A stretch of 64,000 nucleotides of DNA, from the NCBI GenBank assembly GCA_009103225.1, contig RHPI01002656.1, positions 198,096-262,095 of the forward strand, given 5' to 3'. The notes below the pieces were generated by a model that was not told where the DNA came from, searched no databases, and was given only the letters and a program-made list of their open reading frames with translations. The translations under genes and the position numbers were made by a program. Every line of letters begins with the position of its first letter. The first letter of the stretch is position 1. Of this stretch, positions 22,030 to 33,755 are shown piece after piece. This DNA comes from Chlorokybus atmophyticus. Its lineage: Eukaryota; Streptophyta; Chlorokybophyceae; Chlorokybales; Chlorokybaceae.

Positions 22030-24048
22030 ATGACCACTGCTTCAGAACCAAACTGGGCGAACCTCTCAGAACTGCCGCTTCTGCGCGTGCTGGCAGCTGC
22101 CGGGGGCAGCGCTGCTGGCATTGCCGCGACCGTCTGCAGGTACCGCAGTTGTTGGCTGTCAACACAACACTTTGCTAGCATGTTTCATGTGGTTCAGTAG
22201 CTCCGACCTGGCAGTATCAGTGACTTGTAGTGTCTAGCTTGCAAGCATTGCGACCTGGACAGTGATGTTGGAAATACTGCTTGCGCACACTTCAAAGCTG
22301 ACGCACAACTGCTCCAGTACAGAAGCTGTCAGCAGCATATTCCAATACTCTGAAAATGCAATTGACTCGGTCATGCAACCATGGCACTTGCTTGAATGTG
22401 AATATGGTCAGCAGCTGCATGCATAGTGTAGTTAGCAGCTCAGCATAGGCACACATGACAACATGTTTGAAAAAGGAATATCTGTCACCAGCCTGACATG
22501 TGCACAACAACACTCTCAAGGTCATGGCGGAAGGTTGCAGCATCAGAGACGCTGTGGCATGAGCTTTGCGAATCTGAGAGCTTAAAAAAGAAAGGCGCAT
22601 CCACTTGGGCCGGTACATATGCTCAGGAGGTGCGCACGCGATGCAACTGGCAACACGGACGCTTTCGGACATCACAGTGGTCACCGCAAGAATCACGTAA
22701 GCAAACACAACCACAGCATGTAAACGCGTGTGTTGCACATTACTGAACTCAACCCACGTAACATTGATGTGGCAGGTGAAGGCCACTGGGTGACGGGCGT
22801 GTACTTGTTTGAGGGCTTCATTGTGCTCTTGCAGAATGTGGTACACGAGGGCGAGCAGAACTGGAGAAGGCGGCTGGACGTGTGGGACCACGTGACGAGC
22901 ACCCATCTGCACGAGTTGCGAAGCTGGTGGAATCCTGCCTTCACTGTGCTGATAAGCGGGCACAGGGACCGGCTGGTTGCATGCGATGGCACAGGTGCGA
23001 TGCACGTGTGGCATATCCCCTCGGGCCGCCTCCTCATCCACGCCGTGCCAGACAACCCTGTCCCCTTGGTTGTGCGCATCGAGATGAATGACACACACCT
23101 CGTCACCGCCCATGTGGGCGACAACTCAATACTGGTCTCATATCTGGCAACACAGCTTGGTGTCAATTTGTTATTTGCCATGCATGACACTGGCTGAAGA
23201 TCCTATGCCAGGTGCGTGCTTGGGATGCTCACCACTTGGGAATGCTGTCTCACAAGCGATGGCGAGAGGTGGATGTAGAGGTGTGTTTCGGGCTGCACCG
23301 CAGCACGGTGGAGTTTGCTTTGTCTATGACGGGCCGAAATGTTGCGGACGGCGACTTGACCCCGCGTCGCGAGATCATCGTGTGGGACCTGTTTGCACAG
23401 GAAGAGGTGTGTCGCGCAACCCTTGGCTACGGTTACAGCAGGGTCAACGCTCTGTTCATGGACGTGAACACCATCTACGTCTGCTTCAATGAGTCTGTTT
23501 GCTTGTGGGACAAAGCAACGCAACGGCTTCTGCGCACAGTATGTATACCCAGCTCTCACCTCCGTGTCGATAAGTGAGTGACTACTGTCCTATTCTGCGC
23601 CTGCATGCAGTTCGATTTGGAACCTGATTCAGTTGTTGTCATGGCAGGTGGAGTGCGTTCACCAACCTCGTGGTGCATGAAGGATGGATTCTGGTTGGCA
23701 TGGGCTGGGCATGTGAAGGCGCTCTCTCGGAGAACGCCGTCACCGGCCTGGATGTGTTCTTCGCACCCGTTGAGCGACGCAAAGGTGAGCCACATATATT
23801 AGTGCTTGAAGTGTGATTGGGAAATTGGGATTGACAAAATGACAAATAAACACTGCGCATTTGTAGGTTCACGGGTAAGTCGCAAGGACAAGTTTCATTG
23901 GCAGCGTGCCTTGGATGGCACCGAGTACCTCGCCAGCCCTCTTGTAACGTTAGTGGCTTGCTGGCCGACCATTTGCGCCATTGGCACCAGCTCTGCCGTT
24001 GGCATGTTAACTGCGTCTCCCGCGTCAAATGGTACAAATGAGTTCTGA
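22030..24048 (+). CDS. F-box / WD-like repeat protein, copy A
   Basis: Six exons (22030-22139, 22521-22696, 22776-23134, 23212-23573, 23648-23784, 23867-24048) have consistent phases and give 441 residues. The N-terminus is an F-box split by intron 1: LPLLRVLAAAGGSAAGIAATVC joined to SWRKVAASETLWHELC. After this come WD-type blades: LDVWDHV...HLHELRSW, GTGAMHVWHIPSGRLL, EIIVWDLFAQEEV and SVCLWDKATQRLLRTV. F-box proteins bind SKP1 in SCF ubiquitin ligases, and the propeller would pick the substrate; the target is unknown. It lies first in a tandem array with copies B and C. The short exon-6 tail ends TASPASNGTNEF. Confidence 0.75.
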
Positions 24049-24562
24049 CCAGATGTGTAACTTCCAGTAGTACTGGAATCGTGTCCTGTTTGCAGCCACT
24101 GTGCTTGTTAATGCAGCATGTGCTTGTACTCCGTGTTCTGTCAGCATGTATACACAACACCCTTGTATGCATTGCATTCATTGTACACATATGCCGTCAC
24201 CATTGTTTGTACATCTCAACTATCTAACTGTCATTGTGCATTGTTTTCATAACTGCCAACGGCAACCGACTACAGCCTTTCAAGGGTATTGCCGCAGCTT
24301 GTTACGTCTTGTACATGCATGTACATGCAACCTGCGTTGTTGTGCAAAGAACGTCACAGTCGGTCAAACCCCGTAAGTAACAATGCATGGCAAAACATAG
24401 CTAACGACGTTGCTTATGTTAGGATGATGTTAGTGGTAGGCGGGCATAGTAAACTCACATTCCCCCCTCAATAGTATTATGTGTGTGATACAAGTGCTAT
24501 TGCTGCTAGCTGATTAAAAATTTTTGGTAATGACAAACTCGGCTGTCCAGACTTGATCCGAA

Positions 24563-24602
24563 TACTTGTAGCCAAATGTGTGCACAGATTTGGCTACAAG
24601 TA
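24563..24602. repeat. Hairpin, 15-bp perfect arms
   Basis: TACTTGTAGCCAAAT at 24563-24577 and its complement at 24588-24602, with a 10-base loop. It follows gene copy A at a distance too large for a simple terminator. Confidence 0.8.
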
Positions 24603-25136
24603 CTTAGATCAATATAGCCACAAGTACTCAGATCAGTCTCATGTGGTTTGCTGCATGGGCATTGGCAATGCTACCACTGAACCATTAATTTTGAACAGGC
24701 TACGGTTGTCGTCGGCACCACATGCGCATTGAAAGCATGTGCAAACCTGCATTGATTTAACGTCATGCCGTAATTTACCAATTAGCTAGCTCATGTATTA
24801 CAACAACCGTTGTGTATAGTATGTCAGGCATTCAGTAATATACGAAATGGTCATAAGAATCTTATACGCCAAGTTGACGCTTGTCAAGAAGTTGTCATCT
24901 TACATGAGGCTCATGTTGAGACATTCAATAATAATGCTATGCCCTTTGCAACGCGTAAAACATACTTGCAACACGCAGGCTAATAAGCACTTTAAAGTTG
25001 TTAGCCTGCCTGGATATCGAGTGGATAGGCATGTTTATTAATGCCACCTTACAAAAAATCATTATGATTGTGAAAATTTGGCGGATTGCCCACCATATTT
25101 ATGCCTATAGAGCCCCTCCGCCCCTCCGCTCCCCCC

Positions 25137-25253
25137 NNNNNNNNNNNNNNNNNNNNNNNNNNNNNNNNNNNNNNNNNNNNNNNNNNNNNNNNNNNNNNNN
25201 NNNNNNNNNNNNNNNNNNNNNNNNNNNNNNNNNNNNNNNNNNNNNNNNNNNNN
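25137..25253. other. Assembly gap (117 N)
   Basis: A run of N, preceded by a C-rich stretch and followed by the 45-bp repeat. Confidence 0.99.
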
Positions 25254-25298
25254 GTTTGTACTGTTTGCACTGGCATTGAAGAATGTTGCAAGTAACAC
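25254..25298 (+). repeat. 45-bp direct repeat, copy 1
   Basis: Identical to 30114-30158. Both lie at the ends of duplication units, which supports tandem duplication of the F-box locus. Confidence 0.9.
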
Positions 25299-26039
25299 AC
25301 CCCTTTTTCTTTCCTTAAACCATAAGGGTTGCACGAGTGGAATTATATTACGAGCAATGTTTGTAAGCGGTTGACAGAATGAGGCGTATGTATAGATGCT
25401 TGATTGGCTGCGTTTGTAAAAGCAAAGATGCAATTGAGGCATTGCAGGCACTACACTGCAATGGCCTACCAATAACTTAATTTGAAGCTGTTATAAAGCG
25501 CATGTTGATACTTTCCTGAACACTTTGTTAAAGATGGTTATTACAAGTTCGACTTATATCAATGCGGGCAGGGGCGGTTGCCACGCATGCGGCATGCGCC
25601 AAGGTTAATCTTGAGTAGACACCATTCACACTGTGTAACTTACCTATGAGTAATCACTATAATGATATGATAAATGTACGGGAAAGGTGTAGTAACTTCA
25701 AGATCATACAAGGTATATTGTTACTGGTCGAACGCGTTTGTTCATTATTATGCATCATGATTGGATCGCTAAGAACCAATGCGCTGCATATGGAAAGTAA
25801 AAGGGCAACATGCATGTCAGATGCTGCTCATCGTTAAGCTGTTGCACATTTTAGCTTGCCAATTGCGGAACGCGTGTCAAAGCAAACACCACACCTGAAG
25901 TAAGCCTTATGCTGCATAAGTTATGCATTGAATGCATGCTCACCTACTGTGCAGGGAAGCTATGCGACAATGCCACATGACATTGTCATGGCGGCGGTAT
26001 AGGCTACTACTTACCGTTATCTCTGCAAAATCCATGTAC

Positions 26040-26075
26040 CTAGGGTAAGGGTAATGCTTAGGGTAAGGGTAAGGT
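26040..26075 (+). repeat. Short AGGGTAAGGGTAA cluster
   Basis: Five AGGG/AAGGG words in 36 bases resemble a degenerate telomere-type repeat. It is too short to call an interstitial telomere. Confidence 0.4.
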
Positions 26076-26993
26076 GCCCTCCATGACCTAATGCAGTATA
26101 TAATACAGTGTAGCCACCCGGTACTTACCGTTCTGTGTGTCGTGCTTGGCTTTCCTTCCGTAGCCATGCATGCATGTTCATTGCACAGGCAAGCTGTGTT
26201 GAGTTGTAACTAAGCTTGACTGCCTGCGCCTTGCGCAATGGCGCTGATTGGGCGCTGAAGTGGCGGAGGTAGCGACGGTGCCGGCGGCGGTGGTGCTGGT
26301 AGCGGGCGAGAATGCCGTCTCAGCAGGTAACCTTGCATGTGCGTTGACCTTCGCGTACTCTGCTGGTCAGCGCAATTGATGAGAGAGCATGCTGTCGCAG
26401 ACCACAGCCGGTGAGTGGCGCTAGGCTTGCGAGCTTGGTGCTGGTTAGGGTTGCAAAAGTAAAGACTCACACGGACAGCCAGGCCGTGCGTAGGGCAGAC
26501 TGTATGGCAATCTGTCAATTGTCTTGACGGCAATGAACGTTAGCAGAAGATGTCGATGTCCAGCTCCAGTCCAGCTGCATGCACTATGTTGCGCTGTTTA
26601 TTATGACATTCGGGTCTACTATACGCCACACTGTTCAACGGTAGAGTTGAAACCAGCATAGCAACCACAGTGCTCTGCACATCAAACAAATTAGTTGCAC
26701 AACGAGCACGGTGGCAGCAGTCGAACTCCTCTGCACAGCACAAAGCACACACAGCACTGCTCTCATGATGCGACTAACTGGACTGACCGGACTGGTAATG
26801 TGTCATCATGTACTGTTCAGGCAGCTCGCCCAATCCTTATTGCAATCTGCCACCGCTGAAACCTACTGGCATTGATGTGGCGTGCATTCGCTGCTGTGTA
26901 CAGGTGTATGACGACATGAAGTAAAGGGCACTGCACGCTTGTGACAAGCCACGTTGACAGCGCAGCTTAGGGCTCTGCACAGCATTGCCTACG

Positions 26994-28962
26994 ATGACCC
27001 GTACTTCAACAGCAGACTGGGCAAACCTCCCGACACTGGCTCTTCTGCGCGTGCTGGCAGCTGCTGGGGGCAGCGCTGCTGGCATCGCCGCAGCCGTCTG
27101 CAAGTACGACACTTGCTGGTCATCAGCAACCGAGCATGTTCATTTTGGGTGTCACCTTGTGACTTTGCCTGTGTCTAGCTTAGGAGCAATGCGAGAGGTA
27201 GGCACTGGCAAACTGGATGCACATGGGAAAATTGGCGCACCGACGCGCAAGTCCAGTAGCTCTCATCAGTACAAACATCAGTACTACAAGCATGCCATCA
27301 CCTCAGTCATGCAACATGCATTTGCTGCCAGGAGGGTTGAAACTTGGCAGCTGCTGCATGTCTGATTACCTGAGTCAGCGTAGGCACACATGGCAACATG
27401 CTTTAGAATAATGCCACTGTTACCTGCCGCTGACGCGCACAACAATCTCAAGGTCATGGCGGGAGGTCGCAGCATCAGAGACGTTGTGGCACGAGCTCTG
27501 CGAGGATGAGAGCATAAAGAAGCTTGACTTATCCACATGGGCTGGAGCGTACGCGCAAAATGTGCGCACTCGTTGCAATTGGCAAAACGGGTTGTTTCGC
27601 GCAACACAATGGTGCCCTCAAGGGTCACGTAAGCAAACACAACCCACAACATGCAAGCGAGTGTGATGGACGCCATGACACTCAACCCTGACAACCACGG
27701 TGCAGGTGAAGGCCCCTGGGTCTCGGGCGTGTACATGTTTGAGGGCTTCATTGTGCTCTTGCAGAATGTGGTACGCAAGGGAGAGCAGAACTGCAAACTG
27801 CGGCTGGACGTGTGGGACCACGCGACGGGCGCTCACCTGCACGAGTTGCGAAGTTGGTGGCATCCTGGCTTCCGGGCGCTGATAAGCGGGCACAGGGATC
27901 GGCTGGTTGCATGCAACAGCACGCGTACGGGCGCGATGCATGTGTGGCATATCCCCTCGGGCCGCCTCCTCATCCACGCCGTGCCAGACAACCCTGTCCC
28001 CTCGGTTATGCGCATCGAGATGAACGACACACACCTCGTCACCGCCTACTTGGACGGCAACTCAGTATTGGTCTGATATATGACGGCAACAATCAGCCAA
28101 ATTTCAACATGTTACTTGCCACGCTTGCCTGGCACTGGCTGAAGGTCCTTTGCCAGGTGCGTGCTTGGGATGCTAACCACTTGGGGATGCTGTCTCAAAA
28201 GCGATGGCGAGTGGTAGATGCGGAGGTGTGTTTCGGGCTGTACTGCAACACGGTGGAGTTCGCTTCATGCACACGGGGGTGGCATGTTGCAGACGGCGAC
28301 TTTACACGCGCCGTGAGATCATCGCGTGGGACCTGTTTGTGCGGGAAGAGGTGTTTAGCGTGATCCTGGGCTATGGTTACAACAGGGTCAACGCTCTGTT
28401 CTTGGACGTGAACACCATCTACGGCTGCTTCCAGGAGTCTGTCTGCTTGTGGGACAACGCAACGGCTTCTGCAAACAGTACGCATACCCGACACTCACCT
28501 CGGTGTCGACGAGTGAGTGGCCACTGTCCTATCCTGCGCCTGAATGCAGTTGCATGTTTAACGTTATGGAGTCATTGTCATGGCAGGTGGAGTGCGTTAA
28601 CCAAGCTCGTTGTGCATGAAGGATGGAATCTGGTTGGCATGGGCTGGGCATGCAGAGGCGCTCTCTCGGAGAACGCTGTCACCGACCTGGATGTGTTCTT
28701 CGCGCCCGTTGAGCTACGCAAAGGTGACCCACATTTACTTATCCATGGTCTGGTTTGGAAACTAAGGCATGATTGATGTGCATTTGTAGGGTCACGTGCC
28801 AGTCGCAAAGACAAATTTTATCGCAAGCGTGTCTTGGATGGCACCGAGTACCTCGCCAGCCCTCTTGTATCGTTGGTGGCTTGCTGGCCGACCATTTGCG
28901 CCATTGGCACCGGCTCTGCTGTCGGCATGTTGACTGCATCTCCAGCGGCAAATGGTGTATAA
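26994..28962 (+). pseudogene. F-box / WD-like repeat protein, copy B (frameshifted)
   Basis: Exons match copy A: 26994-27103, 27453-27628, 27706-28070, from 28157, 28586-28723 and 28790-28962. The F-box halves (LPTLALLRVLAAAGG..., SWREVAASETLWHELC) and the first propeller blades are intact. In exon 4, after HVADGDF, copy A reads LTPRREIIVWDLF, but here one base is missing near 28305 and the frame shifts. The correct sequence (RREIIAWDLFVREEVFSV) continues in another frame. The end of exon 4 (after LWDN) is also shortened. It is probably a recent pseudogene; a sequencing indel could explain the first defect but not the second. Confidence 0.75.
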
Positions 28963-30189
28963 GAGTTCTGACTGGGTGTGTAACCGCCCGTAGTTCTGGA
29001 GTTGTGTCTTGGTTCTAGCCACTGTGCTCGTTACCGCAGCATGTGCGTGTACTCCGTATTCTGTCAACACGTATACACAGTACTCATGTTGTGAGTAGCG
29101 TGTAAGTAGCAGAGGTGTGAGAGTGTAGCATGTGCCCGGTGGATGTAAGCATGTGATTGAGGTGAGTGCGAGTGTTATACGGATGGACATGCTGAACGCG
29201 TGCTGCGCATTCATTGCATGCACCTCGAATCCCTGTACAACATCGCCTTGCATGTATACACAACTTCAGTCTATCCATTGTCATTGTGCATTGCTTTCAT
29301 GATTGCCTATAGCAACCGTCCAAAGCCTTCAGAAGTAATGTCGCACTTTGTCAGATGCAACATGTGTCGTATGCAACCAATAACACAAAATCTACAAACC
29401 CCTCAATTAACAATGCATTGTAAAACGTAATTATCGAGTTGATGATAGGACGACTTCAGTGATTGATGGTGATGGTAAAATCACATGCACTTCCTCAATA
29501 ATATGTGTGTATTGTAAGTTGCATTACACACATGGTATTGAGGAAGCGAAGTACTACTACTGCAGTGGTACTTCACTCAATCCATAACGTTAGCAAACTT
29601 GTACATACGCTAAACAACTGCTTGAAATGTTTGTACTCAAACCTGCGAGTTATTGCGTTGGGCATTCGCAGAACCTTCTTGACAGGCCACAATTGACGTT
29701 GTTACTGCACTTGCATTGTGAAAGCATGTGCAGACTTGCGTTAACTTCGTAATGCTATCATTTACCAACTAGCCAGCCCACAAGAGCATATAATATAAAG
29801 CTTTGCAATATTGATAGGTATGCAACATTATGTTTCATACTAAAATGATAAAGTATATGTGTCACCATCACGCAAGGAAGCTTTGCAAGTCCATTTGTAA
29901 AATTCTCTTGTCAATGGCTAGTATCAACATTATTGGTGGCACCGTACAAGGTACATCATGCCAATGACGTACTTTTGCCAAAGAAGTCGACGTTTCCATG
30001 TGGCACACTGCACTTCTTTGCGTCATGCTGCTTGCCTGTAAGTTAGCTTAAGCAGCTTTCGTCGTTGCGGGCGATCATGCACGGCGACGACTGGCCGTCG
30101 CCATGCATGGTGTTTGTACTGTTTGCACTGGCATTGAAGAATGTTGCAAGTAACACAAGCAGGCAAGCTGTAGGCCTAGCTAAATCTGC
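28963..30189. other. Intergenic, no gene seen
   Basis: This is duplicated sequence shared with 24049-25298. No supported coding frame. Confidence 0.6.
30114..30158 (+). repeat. 45-bp direct repeat, copy 2
   Basis: Identical to 25254-25298. Confidence 0.9.
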
Positions 30190-33010
30190 TGCGTAAGCGG
30201 CGCTAGTTGGGCGGTGAGGCAGGAAAGGTAGCACTGTTAGCTGGCGTGAACGCCATCAGCAGGTGAGCTGCAAGTGCCCTCTTGCGGGCTGCTAATTGGA
30301 CGGCGAACTTGCTGGAAAAGTATGCTGGTATAGACCACAGCTGGTGAGTTGCGCTGTGCTAGGTGCTGGTTAGAAGTGCACGAGTAGAGCCACACACGGT
30401 GCTTGAAGTTGCAAGGGACAGCATATGTGTGAATTGTCTTGACGGCAGGACAGTGGGTTTCCAGCTCCAGTGCAGCTGCACTTGCCATGTTGGGGTACCT
30501 TACAAGCCTCACTGTGCAACGGCAAACGTTAAAGTAACAGTACAACCACCTGGCACGCAAAACTAACTAGCTCCGTGCAAAGCAGCAGTTTGAACTTTTT
30601 CCTGTGCTTTGTGCATGGTTTCCAACTGCTTGGCATGGAAGAAGCACAACGAACGTTGTTGCTGAAACAGTTCTGTTGTTATACAACGGTTGTCTGGACT
30701 GGACTCACACTTGTGATGTGTCATCATGCAACGGTTCATGTAGGCTCGCCGTAAGTATTGATGCCATCTGGCACAAACGAAACATGCTGCGGGCATGTAT
30801 GTGCTGCTGTGTACAGGTGTACAATGCACCGACATAGATACCACTGCAGGCTACACAACAACCAAGCAGCTCAGGCTCTGCACAGACTTGCACGTGCGCA
30901 ATGACCGCTGATTCAGAGGCAGACTGGGCGAACCTGCCGGCACTGGCGCTTCTACGCGTGCTGGAAGCTGCCGGGGGCAGCACTGCTGGCATCGCTGCCA
31001 CCGTCTGCAGGTACGACATTTGCTGCAAGCCACCACAACACTTGGCTAGCATGTTCCCTGTCGTTCAGTGTAGCCGTCAATCTGGGGCTCTACAATCCAG
31101 TGACTTCCGGTGTTCAGCTCAGAAGCACTGCATTAACTACAACGATATTGACAATACAGCATGTGCAACTGCTCCAGTGCAGTAGCTCTCAGTAGCATAA
31201 GCATCAGCACTCTGAGCATGCGGTTGACTCAGTCATGCAACCAGGGAGCTTGCTGTAGGGTTGACTGTGGCAGCAGCTTCGTGTCGCACTTGTAGTCGAG
31301 TGAGCATAGGCACACATAGCAACATGCTTTGGAAAGTTGCATGTATCAATTGCCGCTGACAAGTGCAGCACTTCCAAGGTCATGGCGGGAGGCCGCAGCA
31401 TCGGAAGTGTTGTGGCACGAGCTTTGCAATGGTGAGAGCATACATAAGGATGGCTTGTCCACCTGGGCTGGTACATATGCTCAGGAGGCGCGCACGCGGT
31501 GCAACTGGCAACACGGACGATTTTGCACAACACAATGGTCACCTCAAGGCCCGCGTAAGCATACACAAGTCACACCATGCCAGTGTGTGTGTTGCATGCC
31601 ACCGCACTCACCCACAACGACATTGGTGCAGGTGATGGCCACTGGGTGACAGGCGTGTACATATTCGAGGGCTTCACTGTGCTTTTGCAGAATGTGATAC
31701 GCGAGGGTGAGCCGATTAGAGTGCGGCTGGACGTGTGGGATGGCGCGACGGGTGCTCATCTGCATGAGCTGCAAAGCTGGCGGGATCCCGGCTTCCAGGT
31801 GCTAATAAGCGGGCATAAGGACCGCCTGGTTGCTTGCGACGGCACTGGTGCGATGTACCTGTGGCATGTTCCCTCGGGCCGCCTCCTCACCCACGCCGTC
31901 CCAGACAATCCCCATCCCTTGGTTGTGCGTGTCGAGATGGACGACACACACGTCGTTACCGCTCATATGGGCGACAACTCCGTACTGGTACGCTGTTGTG
32001 TGACGATGTCATGACAATTGTTACAGTCAGCTATGTGTCCAGAAATTTGCTTGCCATGCTTATTGACTAAGGACCTTGTGCCAGGTCCGCGCTTGGGATG
32101 CTCATCATCTTGGGATGCTGTCTTACAAGCGATGGAGGGAGGTGGATGTGGCGGTGTGTTTTGGGCTGTACCGCAACACGGCGGAGTTCGCTTACTCCAT
32201 GACCGGGCGGAACATCACGGATGAGGACTTGACCCCGCGCTGCGAGATCATCGTGTGGGACCTGTTTGCGCGTGAAGAGGTGTTCAGCGCAGCCCTGGAT
32301 TATGGTTACGATGCGGTCAACGCCCTGTTCATGGACGCGAACACCATCTATGGCTGCGTTGATGAGTTTGTCTGCTTGTGGGACAAAGCAACGCAACGGC
32401 CTCTGCGCACATTATGTTTACCCGACACTCACTCCTTGCATTACAATCCAGCGTGAGTGAAATCCTGCACTGCACTGCTTACTTGGTTACAGTCGGCTGG
32501 TATTCGGGTGATCGGATCCTTGTAATGGCAGGGAGGATTCGTTCGACCTGATTGTGCATAAAGGATGGATGTTTGTTGGCATGAGCTGGGGGTCTGAGAG
32601 CGGCAACACTGATCTGGATGTGTTCTTCGCACCTGTGGAGTCACGCAAAGGTGAGAGCCACACATACAAGTAGTTGTAGTTGTAGTTTGTTCAAACTACT
32701 GTGCAATACGCGCGTGTGTAGGGTCATGGGCCAAGCCCACAGTCGAGTTTGCTTGGGAGCGTGTGCTGGATGGCACCGACTACATCGCCAATGCTCTTGT
32801 ATCATTAACGGTCTGCTGGCCAACCATTTGCGCGGTCGGCATCAGCTCTGATGTCGGCATGTTGACTACGTCCCCCGCGGCAACTGGTACCTAAAAGTTT
32901 CGACTTGGTTTATAACATTGATGCTGCAGTCGTGTGCAACAACCAGGAGTGCTGGAGTCGTGCTTGTTTGAAGCCTTCGTGCTGGTTAATATAGCATGTG
33001 TATGCTTATA
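30190..33010 (+). repeat. Segmental duplication unit C
   Basis: The GC-rich upstream block (30195-30400) and F-box/WD gene copy C repeat the layout of units A and B. The unit is more diverged. Confidence 0.65.
30901..32894 (+). CDS. F-box / WD-like repeat protein, copy C
   Basis: Six exons (30901-31010, 31379-31554, 31632-31987, 32085-32452, 32532-32650, 32722-32894) keep the phases of copy A and give 433 residues. It has an N-terminal F-box (LPALALLRVLEAAGG... joined to SWREAAASEVLWHELC), then WD-like blades with LDVWDGATGAHLHELQSW, AMYLWHVPSGRLL, CEIIVWDLFAREEVFSA and FVCLWDKATQRPLRTL. The expected role is substrate recognition in an SCF ubiquitin ligase, by family. Differences from copy A are spread through the protein, and all introns keep GT and AG, so it appears to be under constraint. 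Confidence 0.75.
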
Positions 33011-33755
33011 TTTCGTCCGGCTTTGTCAGCATGTATAGGTCACAACCAACGGAGGTGATTGGTAGCACAAGGCAGCGCGCAGCTTCAATTCAGCCATAGC
33101 CACAACACAACAACGTTAGGTGGGGTGGGGTGGGGGTCCACTAGCTAAGACCAGTGCACTAGATCACAGGGAGCAGAGGAGGGGAAGGGCAGGCAGCAAG
33201 CACAAGCAAGGGCAAGAGAACCAGCTTCATCTGCCAGCACTGCGCATGTACACACACGTCCTCGCACTTTATGGTCATTGCATACATTACATCCACCACC
33301 CTTTGTGTTAATCCAACCTCATCATTGTCCCCCCGTCCCCCCGCCCCCCGCGCCCGTTCTCAACATGTCAGCAAGGATACGAGATACTGCCTCATCACAT
33401 CGAACAAGCACAGCGGGGCATTGGCTATGACAACATAGGCTTGCCCGGCTAGCAAGTTTGGCTGGGTGCACGCTTGCAAGTTGTCTGTATCCGCGTCGCA
33501 CAACCACAACACCAGCCTCCATGTAGACCAAGACCTCGTTTACTACTAAACTCCCGCTGACATGGATCTCACACCTCTGATGCAAAATGCATATCTGACG
33601 CCAACTCAGATTGTACTGAACAAATTACTACAACAGGTTTGGCATGGTGCACAATAGGCCTTATCCCTCGATTTATATACCTAACCAGCTGTTTGTACAG
33701 CAAGCAGTTGCTATGCTACTATTTAGATTACTACCAGGCCATACTATCTACCACG
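32895..33755. other. Intergenic, no gene seen
   Basis: G-rich (near 33117-33137) and C-rich (33328-33350) tracts lie between the F-box array and the 3' end of the convergent hydrolase gene. Confidence 0.6.

Larger units (their letters stand above)
21150..25298 (+). repeat. Segmental duplication unit A
   Basis: It contains F-box/WD gene copy A, an upstream GC-rich block (about 21330-21560) shared with units B and C, and downstream stretches matching unit B (for example 24428-24487 with 29454-29513, and 24727-24800 with 29715-29790). It ends with a 45-bp stretch identical to 30114-30158. Boundaries are approximate because of the N gap. Confidence 0.7.
24049..26219. other. Intergenic, with assembly gap; no gene seen
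   Basis: Contains a 15-bp-arm hairpin (24563-24602), a 117-base gap (25137-25253) and TAAGGG-like words (26040-26075). No supported frames. Confidence 0.6.
26220..30158 (+). repeat. Segmental duplication unit B
   Basis: It carries the same order as unit A: GC-rich upstream block (26230-26450), F-box/WD gene (26994-28962), shared downstream stretches and the 45-bp repeat at its end. Confidence 0.75.

Noticed and set aside
28204-28776. A separate gene overlapping F-box copy B in another frame
   Set aside because: It is the shifted continuation of exon 4 and its introns; comparison with copies A and C explains it.
29505-29570. Transcription terminator or RNA hairpin after F-box copy B
   Set aside because: No strong stem with a defined tail. 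Bacterial-type terminators are not expected here.
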